In this document: in pieces, positions 38,338 through 46,116 of the stretch | Position numbering within the stretch: position 1 is the stretch's first letter | How the letters are laid out: each line of letters starts with the position of its first letter | Assembly: GCA_029821735.1 (NCBI GenBank) | Contig: JALGSU010000002.1 | Coordinates: 62,001 to 126,000 of the forward strand | Length of the DNA stretch: 64,000 bases | From: Candidatus Zipacnadia bacterium | GTDB lineage: Bacteria > Armatimonadota > Zipacnadia > Zipacnadales > UBA5352 | Direction of reading: 5' to 3' | Position numbers and translations under genes: made by a program | The notes under the pieces: model-generated | Told to the model about the DNA's origin: nothing | Database searches by the model: none | Seen by the model: the letters and a program-made list of their open reading frames with translations, nothing else

Positions 38338-39036
38338 ATGGCAGCACTGATATTGAGCATTGAGGATGATCCCGCACTGAGCGAATCGATCATCGCGGCA
38401 CTGGAGCCCGAGGGCCACCGTATCATCACGGCTTTTGACGGTGAGTCAGGCCTGCAGATGGCGAAGACGGAGAACCCGGACCTGATTCTGCTCGATCTCA
38501 TGCTTCCCCACATAGATGGGATGGAAGTGTGCGCGAAGCTCCGTGAACACTCTGAGATACCGATTATCATGGTGACCGGGATGTCGGCGGAGGACGAACG
38601 CGTTGCTGGCCTGGTGCAGGGAGCAGACGATTACATCTGCAAGCCCTTCCGAGCGCGCGAGTTACGCGCCCGCGTCGAGGCAGTGCTCCGGCGCAGCACG
38701 CACTGGTCATCAGGCAATGAGGACGAGATCATTGAGGTGCAGGACCTGACGATTCGGCCGGCTGCGCGAGAGGTGAAGCTTGGTGATCGGCGCATCAAGC
38801 TCACGCCAAAAGAGCACGATCTGTTGGAGCACCTGGCGCGCAACGCCGGTAAGACCGTGCCCCGCGAAGAGATGTTGCGGCAGGTGTGGGGGGAAGAAGA
38901 GTACATCGACCCGCGGACGCTCGACGTGCACATCCGCTGGTTGAGGGAGAAGCTCGAGGAAAACCCAAGTGAACCTGTACTGCTCGTGACGGTCCGCGGG
39001 GAAGGCTATCGGCTCACCGACGGGTCGGAGGACTGA
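38338..39036 (+). CDS. OmpR/PhoB-family response regulator (orphan)
   Basis: This 232-residue protein has a receiver domain (acidic pair in LSIEDDP, phosphorylatable Asp in LILLDLMLP, Thr in IIMVTGMSA, Lys in DDYICKPF) followed by a winged-helix output domain (IKLTPKEHDLLEHLARNAG, YIDPRTLDVHIRWLREKL, VRGEGYRL). It binds DNA when phosphorylated. No histidine kinase is adjacent, so its partner is elsewhere. The gene begins 7 bases after the amidohydrolase stop and ends at a strong terminator. Confidence 0.93.
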   Translation: MAALILSIEDDPALSESIIAALEPEGHRIITAFDGESGLQMAKTENPDLILLDLMLPHIDGMEVCAKLREHSEIPIIMVTGMSAEDERVAGLVQGADDYICKPFRARELRARVEAVLRRSTHWSSGNEDEIIEVQDLTIRPAAREVKLGDRRIKLTPKEHDLLEHLARNAGKTVPREEMLRQVWGEEEYIDPRTLDVHIRWLREKLEENPSEPVLLVTVRGEGYRLTDGSED

Positions 39037-39082
39037 GTCCACGCGACGACGGACCGCGACTGTGGGCATGAAGAACACCATG

Positions 39083-39112
39083 GAGGGCAGCGATTACTTC
39101 GCTGCCCTCTTT
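39083..39112 (+). terminator. Intrinsic terminator after the response regulator
   Basis: A 10-bp perfect stem (GAGGGCAGCG / CGCTGCCCTC, loop ATTACTT) is followed by TTT, 46 bases after the stop. Confidence 0.85.
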
Positions 39113-39140
39113 CGTGCGTGTACGCAAAGGTGCGGCGCCA

Positions 39141-39854
39141 CTACTTGGGCGGGATGCAGAGCATGCGGCGACAGCTTTCGCACTTGATGACGCCGACGCC
39201 GCGCTCGACACGGATGACAAGGGTGCTCGGCACGGACAGGTTACAGCCAGTGCAGATCGAACCATCGAGCGCTACGATGGCTACACCACCCAGTCTCGCC
39301 CGCAAGTCCTCGTACTGCTTCACCAGTGCCGGCGGCAAAGCAGTGAGGAGTTCATCGCGCTTGGCGCGCAACTGGTCGAGTTCAGTGCGAGCCTTGAGTG
39401 TCTGATCATCATACGCGCTCGTTATCTGAGCGTGGGTTGCCTGGGCCCCGTCGCGCGCCGCCGTCGCCTCGTCCAGCTTCGTCTGGGCCTCCTCAAGGCT
39501 TTCGAGGACCTCAAGAGTGAGGTCCTCAACGCGGCTGGTATTGCGGTCGAGCTCTGCGAGTTTCGCTTCCAGCGCAGTGAGTTCCTTGGGGTCGGAGACC
39601 GTCCCTCCGTACGCGCGATCGCTCTTCTCTTTCTTCTCAGCATCGATGCTCTGCAACTGCAGCTCCAGGTCCTTGGCCTTGACCTGCACGCCACTCACTT
39701 CCGCCGCGGCAGCATCGGCTGCAGCATGCGCGGCTTCCAGGTCTTTTTTGGCTGAGGTGCCGTCATCGATACCAGCAAGAAGGGCCTCGCGCTCATCGAT
39801 TGCGCTGTCGGCCTGCTGGAGTTCGAACAGTAGGGCAAGGTCTTCGCTGGGCAT
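39141..39854 (-). CDS. Coiled-coil protein with C4 zinc ribbon
   Basis: The 237-residue product is an almost continuous coiled coil (residues about 5-170, with LTALEAKLAELDRNTSR). A C-terminal zinc ribbon follows: CTGC near 200 and CESC near 225. This is the small zinc-ribbon family (DUF164-like) often encoded beside Nif3, as here. Function is unknown; nucleic-acid or protein tethering has been suggested for similar layouts. ATG 39854 follows GGCGGTGG. It is the second gene of the Nif3 transcript. Confidence 0.85.
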   Translation of the reverse strand: MPSEDLALLFELQQADSAIDEREALLAGIDDGTSAKKDLEAAHAAADAAAAEVSGVQVKAKDLELQLQSIDAEKKEKSDRAYGGTVSDPKELTALEAKLAELDRNTSRVEDLTLEVLESLEEAQTKLDEATAARDGAQATHAQITSAYDDQTLKARTELDQLRAKRDELLTALPPALVKQYEDLRARLGGVAIVALDGSICTGCNLSVPSTLVIRVERGVGVIKCESCRRMLCIPPK

Positions 39855-39903
39855 ATTAACCACCGCCTGATTAACGGTAATGGGTGTCGTCAAGGCCCGG
39901 CCA

Positions 39904-40692
39904 CTAGCAGAGCGACCGGGCAAATGGGTCGGTCAGCACGTCAGAGACGAGAACATTCACTGCCGGCCCGCATTGCTCCTGCAAGAAGTCCGAAAGTAAC
40001 GAAATCACCGGACGCTCGGTGGCGTAGTGCCCCGCGTCAATGACCGCCAGATCAAGTGCCAGGGCGTCAAGCGCGTCATGGTGCTTCAGGTCGCCGCAGA
40101 CCAGAAGATCGGCCCCAGCCGCCGCAGCCGGGCGCACGGCATCGCCACCAGCCCCGGGCATGAGGGCGACCTTACTCACGGTGGGCTCTCCCCGCGCCAC
40201 CACGCGCATGGAGCTGGATCCCAGCGCCTCCTGGGCGAAATCGGCAAACTCAGAGAGCGTGGTGGCGCGCTCAGTCTCACCGAGCACGCCCCAGACTGCG
40301 CCATCCTCCTGGACAAGCGGGCCAAGAGGCGTGATCTCCAGTGCCTGGGCGAGGGCGATCCCGGTGCTGAGCCCCGGCGCGCCATCCAGGTTCGTGTGAG
40401 CCACGTACAGCGAGATTCCCGCTCGCAGCAGATCAGCCACCATACCCCCGACGACGTCATCTGTGAGCACCGAGCTGAGTGGATCGAATACGAGGGGGTG
40501 ATGGCTAACAATGAGCTCCGCACCAGCTTCACGGGCCTCTGCGACCACCTCACTGGTGATGTCGAGGCTCACCAGAATTCTGTCGATATCGGCGGCCGGA
40601 TCGCCCACCTGAAGTCCTACGTTATCCCATTCAGCGGCCAGGTGCAGCGGAAATGCGTCCTCAAGGATGGCCACAACGTCAGCTATTTCCAT
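39904..40692 (-). CDS. Nif3-like dinuclear metal centre protein
   Basis: This 262-residue Nif3/YbgI-family protein has the opening WDNVGLQVGDP, the metal ligands in LIVSHHPLVF and YVAHTNLDGA, and the late VIDAGHYATERPVI. The family forms toroidal hexamers with a two-metal site; some are annotated as GTP cyclohydrolase I type 2, but the role is unsettled. ATG 40692 is preferred over TTG 40716. The upstream region carries a CIRCE element overlapping a leftward promoter candidate. Confidence 0.9.
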   Translation of the reverse strand: MEIADVVAILEDAFPLHLAAEWDNVGLQVGDPAADIDRILVSLDITSEVVAEAREAGAELIVSHHPLVFDPLSSVLTDDVVGGMVADLLRAGISLYVAHTNLDGAPGLSTGIALAQALEITPLGPLVQEDGAVWGVLGETERATTLSEFADFAQEALGSSSMRVVARGEPTVSKVALMPGAGGDAVRPAAAAGADLLVCGDLKHHDALDALALDLAVIDAGHYATERPVISLLSDFLQEQCGPAVNVLVSDVLTDPFARSLC

Positions 40693-40716
40693 GTCAGACA
40701 CGCCCTTGCCTACCAA

Positions 40717-40743
40717 TTAGCACTCTCCCAGCGAGAGTGCCAA
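40717..40743. promoter_or_regulatory. CIRCE operator (HrcA-binding inverted repeat)
   Basis: TTAGCACTC, nine bases, GAGTGCCAA matches the CIRCE consensus (TTAGCACTC-N9-GAGTGCTAA) at 17 of 18 positions with the exact spacer. On the minus strand it spans a possible promoter (TTGGCA-N16-GCTAAT) for nif3. On the plus strand it ends 6 bases before the -35 of the FmdB-family gene. HrcA is not encoded in the window. Confidence 0.85.
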
Positions 40744-40749
40744 CTTCAC

Positions 40750-40778
40750 TTGACGCCAATGTCTGGTCCTGCTATACT
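40750..40778 (+). promoter_or_regulatory. Sigma-70-type promoter for the FmdB-family gene
   Basis: TTGACG (40750-40755), 17 bases, TATACT (40773-40778), 42 bases before the start codon. The CIRCE palindrome lies immediately upstream. Confidence 0.75.
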
Positions 40779-40819
40779 GGCCTCTCAGTTTTGCGAGGGC
40801 TCAGGAGGCGCATAGGCAG

Positions 40820-41155
40820 ATGCCCACATACGATTACCGGTGCAAGAAGTGCGGGACAGTATTTGAGATGCGGCACGGTTTCGATGAGAAGCCGCCCAAG
40901 ACCTGTCGGGCCAAGGGCTGCCGCGGTACGCTTGAGCGGCTGTTCAGCCCGCCCTCGATCATCTTCAAAGGCAAGGGCTGGCATGTAACGGACTACGGGC
41001 GCGGCAACGGCGGCGGGAACGGCCGGCCGGGCGGCAATGGTTCGCACGACAAGGATAAGGCGGCTGAGAAAGCCGCAGAGAAGGCTAGTGAAAAGGCCTC
41101 TGACAAGGTCGAGAAGAAGACCGAGAAGGCCAGCGCTGCCAAGAAGACAGACTGA
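40820..41155 (+). CDS. FmdB-family zinc ribbon protein
   Basis: This 111-residue protein opens MPTYDYRCKKCGTVFE, has the second Cys pair in KTCRAKGC and the family phrase LERLFSPPSIIFKGKGWHVTDYG. The tail is Gly-rich and then a Lys/Glu/Ala repeat (AAEKAAEKASEKASDK), helical and low-complexity. FmdB proteins are putative regulators. Its placement beside a CIRCE element suggests heat or proteotoxic stress control. Confidence 0.9.
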   Translation: MPTYDYRCKKCGTVFEMRHGFDEKPPKTCRAKGCRGTLERLFSPPSIIFKGKGWHVTDYGRGNGGGNGRPGGNGSHDKDKAAEKAAEKASEKASDKVEKKTEKASAAKKTD

Positions 41156-41204
41156 CGATCCACTCGAGAATCTGGTAGCAACTGCATTCTGGCGCGAGCA
41201 GGCA

Positions 41205-42275
41205 TCACGGACGAATGATGACCTTGATCGCGCCAGTTTCGTGTTTGCGTGCCGCGACGTCGAAGGCGCGGGCCGCGTCGGCAAGGTCGAAGGTGTGGGT
41301 GATCATCGGACCGACCCGAACCCGCCCATCCGCCAGCAGCGCCAGTCCACGCGCAAAGTCCTCTGGCAGGTTGTTGCTGGAGGTCGTGACCACCCGCTCA
41401 CCGGCCATGGCCGCAGTGGTCAGCGCAAGCCCATCGGCGGCGCCAGCCATGAGCATCAGCGTGCCTCCCGGGGCCAGCATGCCCAGGGCCACCTGCTGCA
41501 ATTGCCGATCACCGGTGGTATCGAAGATCGCCCCGACCCTCTCCCCCGCCGACCAGTCGCGCACGATCCCGGCCAGATCATCAGGCGCGACTTCGGCGCC
41601 CGAGACGGCCATCTCAGCGCCGAGTTCGCGAGCGCACTCGAGCGCTGAGTCATACACGTCAGTGACCAGCGCGGCACCAGCGCCGTCGGCCAGGGCAACC
41701 TGCATGAGTGACAGGCCGATGGGCCCGGCCCCGAGGAGAACCACTCGGCAGCCGGGGTCTATCCCCGCTCGATTGACCGCATGCACCGCTACTCCAAGCC
41801 CGTCCAGGAAGGTCGCCTCGTCGAAGCTCACCGTCTCGGGCAACTCGTGCAGGTTCCGCCGCCAAACTGGCATGAACTCGGCCATGCCCCCCGGGTCATA
41901 CTGGCGGCCCTCCCACCCCGCGCCATGGCCAAGGTGCATGGTATCCCTGCACAGCTGACTGCGTCCTGCGAGACACTCGCCGCAACGCCCGCAGGTGACG
42001 AAAGCAAGCATCCCCGCGCGCATCTGCCGACCATCGAGATCGACGACGCCGGAGACTTCGTGGCCGAGGATCATGTCGGGCGGGTTGGGCTTCTCGTAGC
42101 CGAGCGTGTGCTTGGCCCAAGGGTTCTCGCCAGCCAGGTAGCGCAGGTCACTCCCGCAGATGCCGCAAGCGCGCACGCGGCAGAGGACCTCATCGGGCAG
42201 GAGATCGGGCATGGGGATGTCCTCGACTGCCAGATTACCTGGGGACTTGAGGACTGCAGCTTTCATGGTGGCCAT
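41205..42275 (-). CDS. Zinc-dependent medium-chain alcohol dehydrogenase-like protein
   Basis: This 356-residue enzyme has the catalytic zinc ligands ACGICGSD and the GHEVSG motif, the structural zinc loop (CGRCGECLAGRSQLC) and the cofactor loop VVLLGAGPIGLSLMQ, followed by TDVYDSALECARELGAE, whose Asp suggests NAD preference. Substrate is probably a polyol or sugar alcohol of sorbitol/threonine dehydrogenase type. ATG 42275 or 42266 are equally plausible. A terminator hairpin of the next operon lies just upstream. Confidence 0.9.
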   Translation of the reverse strand: MATMKAAVLKSPGNLAVEDIPMPDLLPDEVLCRVRACGICGSDLRYLAGENPWAKHTLGYEKPNPPDMILGHEVSGVVDLDGRQMRAGMLAFVTCGRCGECLAGRSQLCRDTMHLGHGAGWEGRQYDPGGMAEFMPVWRRNLHELPETVSFDEATFLDGLGVAVHAVNRAGIDPGCRVVLLGAGPIGLSLMQVALADGAGAALVTDVYDSALECARELGAEMAVSGAEVAPDDLAGIVRDWSAGERVGAIFDTTGDRQLQQVALGMLAPGGTLMLMAGAADGLALTTAAMAGERVVTTSSNNLPEDFARGLALLADGRVRVGPMITHTFDLADAARAFDVAARKHETGAIKVIIRP

Positions 42276-42312
42276 CGAGCAAGTGCGCTCCGTTATCGTG
42301 ATGAGATGCAAA

Positions 42313-42347
42313 ACGGGCCAAGGTCTGATCGGTCAGACCCGGCCCGT
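42313..42347 (-). terminator. Terminator of the sigma/anti-sigma operon
   Basis: A nested inverted repeat, ACGGGCC-AA-GGTCTGA ... TCAGACC-C-GGCCCGT, starts 22 bases beyond the stop of the repeat-protein gene. A TTTTGCAT tract follows on the minus strand. Confidence 0.75.
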
Positions 42348-42368
42348 CAGAGGCGGCGCACTCACACC

Positions 42369-43169
42369 TCAGGGACCGTCGGGCTCCTCAACTGGCTCGC
42401 CCGCAGCGTCCACCGGCGGCCCTGCCTCGTCCGCAGCGGTGGCCTCCTCGGGGGTTGGCTGCTCGGTGAGGATGGTGAGCAGGCCCGGCAGCAGTTCTGG
42501 GTACTTCTCGGTGAGCAGGCTGGCCACCTCGTCAGAAAGGCCGGGGTACTTCGCCATGAGCGCGGCGGTGACGTCCACGATCAGTTCGGGGTGCTGGGAG
42601 GTGACGCGCTCCTGCACGTGTTCGAGCAGGTCAGGGTGCCGTTCGCGCAGCAGAAGCATGACATCGTCGAGCAGCGCCCGATGTTTCTCCTGAATGATCC
42701 GAGCCATCTCGGCGGCCGGCACTTTGTCCGGATCGGCGTCGGCAACATCGCGGATCAGTTCAGGATACTTCTCTTCGATCAGGTTCGCGATCTCTTCGCG
42801 CACTTTCGGGTAGCGGTCGCTGATGGCGGCATGCAATTCGCTCTCAACGACTGCGCTCAGCCGCGGGTAGCGGGTGACGATGATGCTGCGCAACTCGTCG
42901 CCGGCCCATGAGAAGAGGCCCGGGTGACGCGCCTGCAGCATCGCGTAGAGATCGGGCCCGAGATTGGGGTAGCGATTGTCGATGAAACGACGCACGCGAG
43001 CACGCTGATCTTCGGTGGCCGAGTCGAGGATGCTGAAGAGGTCAGACGGCGGCGTGGCAGGCTCTAGTGCAGTTGCGGGAGGATCAGCGGGCGGGGGCTG
43101 GGCGTCATCTGCCGCAAGGTGGATTCCGGTCAGCAGAATGATGAGCCCGAGACAGGCAAGGCGACGCAT
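42369..43169 (-). CDS. Secreted protein with tandem YP-type helical repeats
   Basis: The 266-residue product has a signal peptide (RRLACLGLIILLTGIHLAA), a Pro-rich linker, and then about ten short helical units, each starting with a Tyr-Pro or His-Pro pair: NRYPNL, ARHPGL, TRYPRL, DRYPKV, EKYPEL, ERHPDL, SQHPEL, AKYPGL, EKYPEL. Spacing is about 15 residues, longer in places. The tail is acidic and Pro-rich. No family is recognised. It is the last gene of an ECF sigma operon (6 bases after the anti-sigma stop), so it is probably an envelope protein under that sigma factor or a regulator of it. Confidence 0.8.
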   Translation of the reverse strand: MRRLACLGLIILLTGIHLAADDAQPPPADPPATALEPATPPSDLFSILDSATEDQRARVRRFIDNRYPNLGPDLYAMLQARHPGLFSWAGDELRSIIVTRYPRLSAVVESELHAAISDRYPKVREEIANLIEEKYPELIRDVADADPDKVPAAEMARIIQEKHRALLDDVMLLLRERHPDLLEHVQERVTSQHPELIVDVTAALMAKYPGLSDEVASLLTEKYPELLPGLLTILTEQPTPEEATAADEAGPPVDAAGEPVEEPDGP

Positions 43170-43175
43170 AAGCTG

Positions 43176-44174
43176 CTACTCCCCCGCGTCGCCCAGGGCT
43201 CGACGCATCGCTTCGGTGAAGCACAACTCGAAGTGCGGGTCGTCCTCACCCTCAACGATGCGCGGCCCCAGTTCAGCCGACGGCGTCGCCGTAACGACCG
43301 ACAGCAACGTCGGCGTGGTTTCTATGAGGTGTTCCTCGATGAACTCCTCAACCAGCATGCTGGCGAGGACTCCGGAGGCCAGCTCGCGATCGAGCAGAGA
43401 CGGCTCAGCAGTTTCGGCAGGCGCGGGGATCTCCCCGATCGCATCAGCAACAGGTGTCAGGCGCGGCGCGAGCGCCACTACAAGCACCTCGTCCACGGGC
43501 ATGGCTGAAGCGTGAGCGATCTCGGCAGCGACAGGCCCGGAATCGGGCAACGCAGCCCCGTATGCGAAGACGGGCTGCTCAGGGCTGGGATCGGTGGCCG
43601 CCACCGGTGCCACAGGTTCCGGAACCGGCGCGACAGCGACTGTCCGGCGACGGATCACCGGGCGCGGCAACGCGGCGAGCACCTCAGCGGCCTCGTCAGC
43701 CGCTTCGTCGGTGGGCGCTTCGGTAGCGCTGAGTATGGCGTCGCGAGCTGCGGCGACTGCACTGTCCTCAGGGATGAGCGAAGTGATGGGATCGGCGACG
43801 TGCGTCTGGGCCGGTGCGGCGGCCAGGGACGCGTCGGGAGCGGAGGTGTCCGGGGCGTTCAGGAGACCGACTGAAAGAGCAATCACAAGCGCAGCGGCGG
43901 CGGCAACTGGTGCCACCCAGGTCCGCCAGACAGGCAGGGCAGCGGCCCGGCTCTCGGCTGCGGCAACCTTGATAGCGCCAGGCAACCATCCCGGCGGCTC
44001 AGGCTGAGGCATCTCGCGCAGCAGCGACCTGGCAGCGGACAGAGCCGCAAGAACGCGGCGGCAGTCCGCGCACTGCTCCAGGTGCTCGGAGCATCGCTCA
44101 GCCTCGGCCCCAGTCAGTTCACCGTCCAGGTAGGCACTGAGCAGATCGGTTGTCTTACCACACTTGTCGGCCAT
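43176..44174 (-). CDS. Zinc-finger anti-sigma factor (membrane)
   Basis: This 332-residue protein has a cytoplasmic ZAS-type domain (early Cys, LLSAYLDGELTGAEAERC, then H-x3-C-x2-C in EHLEQCADC), a membrane helix near residues 84-104 (WVAPVAAAAALVIALSVGLL) and a long Ala/Pro-rich outer region. It would hold the ECF sigma factor inactive until a signal from outside. It starts 47 bases after the sigma gene. The outer region ends with a short compact segment (HFELCFTEAMRRAL), perhaps a sensor. Confidence 0.9.
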   Translation of the reverse strand: MADKCGKTTDLLSAYLDGELTGAEAERCSEHLEQCADCRRVLAALSAARSLLREMPQPEPPGWLPGAIKVAAAESRAAALPVWRTWVAPVAAAAALVIALSVGLLNAPDTSAPDASLAAAPAQTHVADPITSLIPEDSAVAAARDAILSATEAPTDEAADEAAEVLAALPRPVIRRRTVAVAPVPEPVAPVAATDPSPEQPVFAYGAALPDSGPVAAEIAHASAMPVDEVLVVALAPRLTPVADAIGEIPAPAETAEPSLLDRELASGVLASMLVEEFIEEHLIETTPTLLSVVTATPSAELGPRIVEGEDDPHFELCFTEAMRRALGDAGE

Positions 44175-44221
44175 GCCTCTCCCCCGGTCGCACCATCACG
44201 CTGCTGGTGAGAGCTCCGCGG

Positions 44222-44896
44222 TCAGTCCGCCATGGACAGCTCGCCACGCTGATACGCCTCCCAGCGATCCGCGAACTGCTTCCTCGCGCGTGCCAGGCGG
44301 GACTTGAGCGTCCCCACCGGACAGCCGAGAATTGCGGCTGATTCTTCATAGTTGTTCTGCTCAAGGTCCACGAGCGTAATCACGGCGCGATGTTTGGGCG
44401 TAAGCGTTTTCACTATCCTGCGCACGGCACGCTGCACTTCCGCGCGCTCGGCGAGTACGTGCGGGCTCCAGGTCTCGTCCGGCACAGACCGGGACATGGG
44501 CCCATCCTCGGTCTCCATTGCCTCGTCAAGCGACGGGCCCTCGACCTGCCCGCGTCGCTTGCGCCGCCGGATCTCATTGATACAGGCATTGACCGCGATG
44601 CGGTGCAGCCACGTGCGGAAACTGGCCTCGCCCTGATACTGGAAGCGCCGAAGCGCTTTGAGGGCGCGCAGGAATATTTCCTGCGTGATATCGGTCGCGT
44701 CCTGCGGGCCCAGCATCCGGTACGCGATACGGTACACGCCTGTATGATGGCTGTCGACGAGCACGGAGAAGGCTTCAACACTGCCGCTTTGCGCTTCTGC
44801 GACGAGCTGCCTCTCCACCTCATCGATCTGGCCTTGACCGGCTTGATCAGCCCTCAAGACGCCATCTCCATAGTTACTCAACGCCCGTAGCTCCAC
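44222..44896 (-). CDS. ECF-type RNA polymerase sigma factor
   Basis: The product is up to 224 residues. Region 2 reads AFSVLVDSHHTGVYRIAYRMLGPQDATDITQEIFLRALKAL and FRTWLHRIAVNACINEIRR. Region 4 reads LTPKHRAVITLVDLEQNNYEESAAILGCPVGTLKSRLARARKQF. The 45-residue linker between them is acidic. The start is unclear: GTG 44896, TTG 44881 or TTG 44857, of which the last two have a GGAG at suitable distance. It heads an operon with its anti-sigma and a secreted repeat protein. Confidence 0.93.
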   Translation of the reverse strand: MELRALSNYGDGVLRADQAGQGQIDEVERQLVAEAQSGSVEAFSVLVDSHHTGVYRIAYRMLGPQDATDITQEIFLRALKALRRFQYQGEASFRTWLHRIAVNACINEIRRRKRRGQVEGPSLDEAMETEDGPMSRSVPDETWSPHVLAERAEVQRAVRRIVKTLTPKHRAVITLVDLEQNNYEESAAILGCPVGTLKSRLARARKQFADRWEAYQRGELSMAD

Positions 44897-44933
44897 AAGG
44901 TTCCAGAATCTTTAATGAAGTGTCGACGTAATT

Positions 44934-44963
44934 ATTATACGGGGGCGTCTCCGGGAGTGTCAA
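44934..44963 (-). promoter_or_regulatory. Consensus sigma-70 promoter of the ECF operon
   Basis: On the minus strand TTGACA (44963-44958), an 18-base spacer and TATAAT (44939-44934) are both perfect hexamers. The start point would lie about 30 bases before GTG 44896. The operon is thus read by the housekeeping sigma; no second, ECF-type promoter was recognised. Confidence 0.85.
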
Positions 44964-45033
44964 TCCAGGGCAGAACCGGCCGAAACAAGCCTTTAAGGTA
45001 GTGCGACGGGCCAAATTGCTCGACCGTGGACGG

Positions 45034-45735
45034 TCATCCGATGTAGCGCCTCCGGATGATTGAGTACAGCGCTTGAGCGTACACCTGCTGGCCTGCGAGT
45101 GTCGGGTGCACCCCATCCTCGGGCCGGATGTACTCGGCGAGGCAGCGCAAGTCAGACGCGTCCGCGACTGTGCCGTCGAACTCCGCCCGCAGCGCCAACT
45201 CATCGAACGCCGCTTTGACATCGCACAGCGTCAGCCCCTCCTGCTCGGCTACCTCGCGGATCGGCGCGTCATACTCCATGAGCGCGTTGTTGCACCCGCC
45301 CCAGGGATCGTAGTAGTCGATGCCGAGCGAGTAGGGATGAAAGGCATCCACGATTGGGCTGGGTGTGGTGATGATGATCTCTGCACCGACGCCCTTGATC
45401 TGTTGGACCATTTCCAGCAGATTCGTCTTGAACTGATCCAGATCGACGCGCTTGTCCGGCTCCCAGCGCACGTCATTGCAGGAGAACTCAATGACCACCA
45501 AGTCGGGGTGGTGATCGAGTACATCGATCTGTATGCGCACGAGGCCCTCGGCGGTGTTGTGGCCGGGTACGCCGGAGTTTATGACCGTAACCTCAACGCC
45601 GGTCTCTCCGAAACGCTCGTTGATTCGTCGTTCGAGAATTGCCGGGTACGCGTCGTCGCGACTGGCGTAGGGCGTGCCGAAGGTGATGGATGTGCCGAAG
45701 CAGACGAGGGTTTCGCGACGCGTGATCTCGCTCAT
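45034..45735 (-). CDS. SGNH/GDSL-type hydrolase
   Basis: This 233-residue esterase-like protein has the four SGNH blocks: the Ser in VCFGTSITFGTP, the Gly in VINSGVPGHNT, the Asn in EFSCNDVRW and the Asp-His pair in PEDGVHPTLAG. There is no signal peptide, so it is probably cytoplasmic. The acyl substrate is unknown. Its start overlaps the STAS gene stop by four bases, so the two are translationally coupled. Confidence 0.9.
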   Translation of the reverse strand: MSEITRRETLVCFGTSITFGTPYASRDDAYPAILERRINERFGETGVEVTVINSGVPGHNTAEGLVRIQIDVLDHHPDLVVIEFSCNDVRWEPDKRVDLDQFKTNLLEMVQQIKGVGAEIIITTPSPIVDAFHPYSLGIDYYDPWGGCNNALMEYDAPIREVAEQEGLTLCDVKAAFDELALRAEFDGTVADASDLRCLAEYIRPEDGVHPTLAGQQVYAQALYSIIRRRYIG

Positions 45736-46103
45736 TCGGGCGTCGCCGCCTTCAGGACCATCTGATCCACGGCCTGGTCGAGATACTCAAGCACAAGGGT
45801 CAACTCGGTCACGCCGATGGTCCGCAGGGCTTTAAGCACCGGGCCGTGGTTGACGACGAACACCAAGTCGCCACCGGCCAGCCTTGCTCGCGCAAACACG
45901 GCGACCATCTCGGCGATGGCACGCTCAGCGACCTGCTCGGACGCTGACAGGTCGAGCACGAGGAAGCGGTCGCCGCCCTCTATGATGCCATGCAGCAACC
46001 CCCGGAGGCGCTCGGATCCGCACGCGTCAAACTCCACGTCACCGGTGGTCTGCACCACGGTGATCTCGGGGTGATCTTCAGGAGAGTAGATGGTTGTCTC
46101 CAT
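45732..46103 (-). CDS. STAS-domain protein (anti-anti-sigma-factor-like)
   Basis: The 123-residue product has the STAS order of strands and helices (ITVVQTTGDVEFDACG, RFLVLDLSASEQVAERAI, GDLVFVVNHGPVLKALRTIG). The usual Asp-Ser-Ser-Gly phosphorylation site is replaced by VAERAI, so regulation by an SpoIIAB-like kinase is doubtful. ATG 46103 follows GGGAGC. It is coupled to the SGNH hydrolase gene; no kinase or PP2C phosphatase is nearby. Confidence 0.75.
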   Translation of the reverse strand: METTIYSPEDHPEITVVQTTGDVEFDACGSERLRGLLHGIIEGGDRFLVLDLSASEQVAERAIAEMVAVFARARLAGGDLVFVVNHGPVLKALRTIGVTELTLVLEYLDQAVDQMVLKAATPE

Positions 46104-46116
46104 TACTCGTTGCTCC

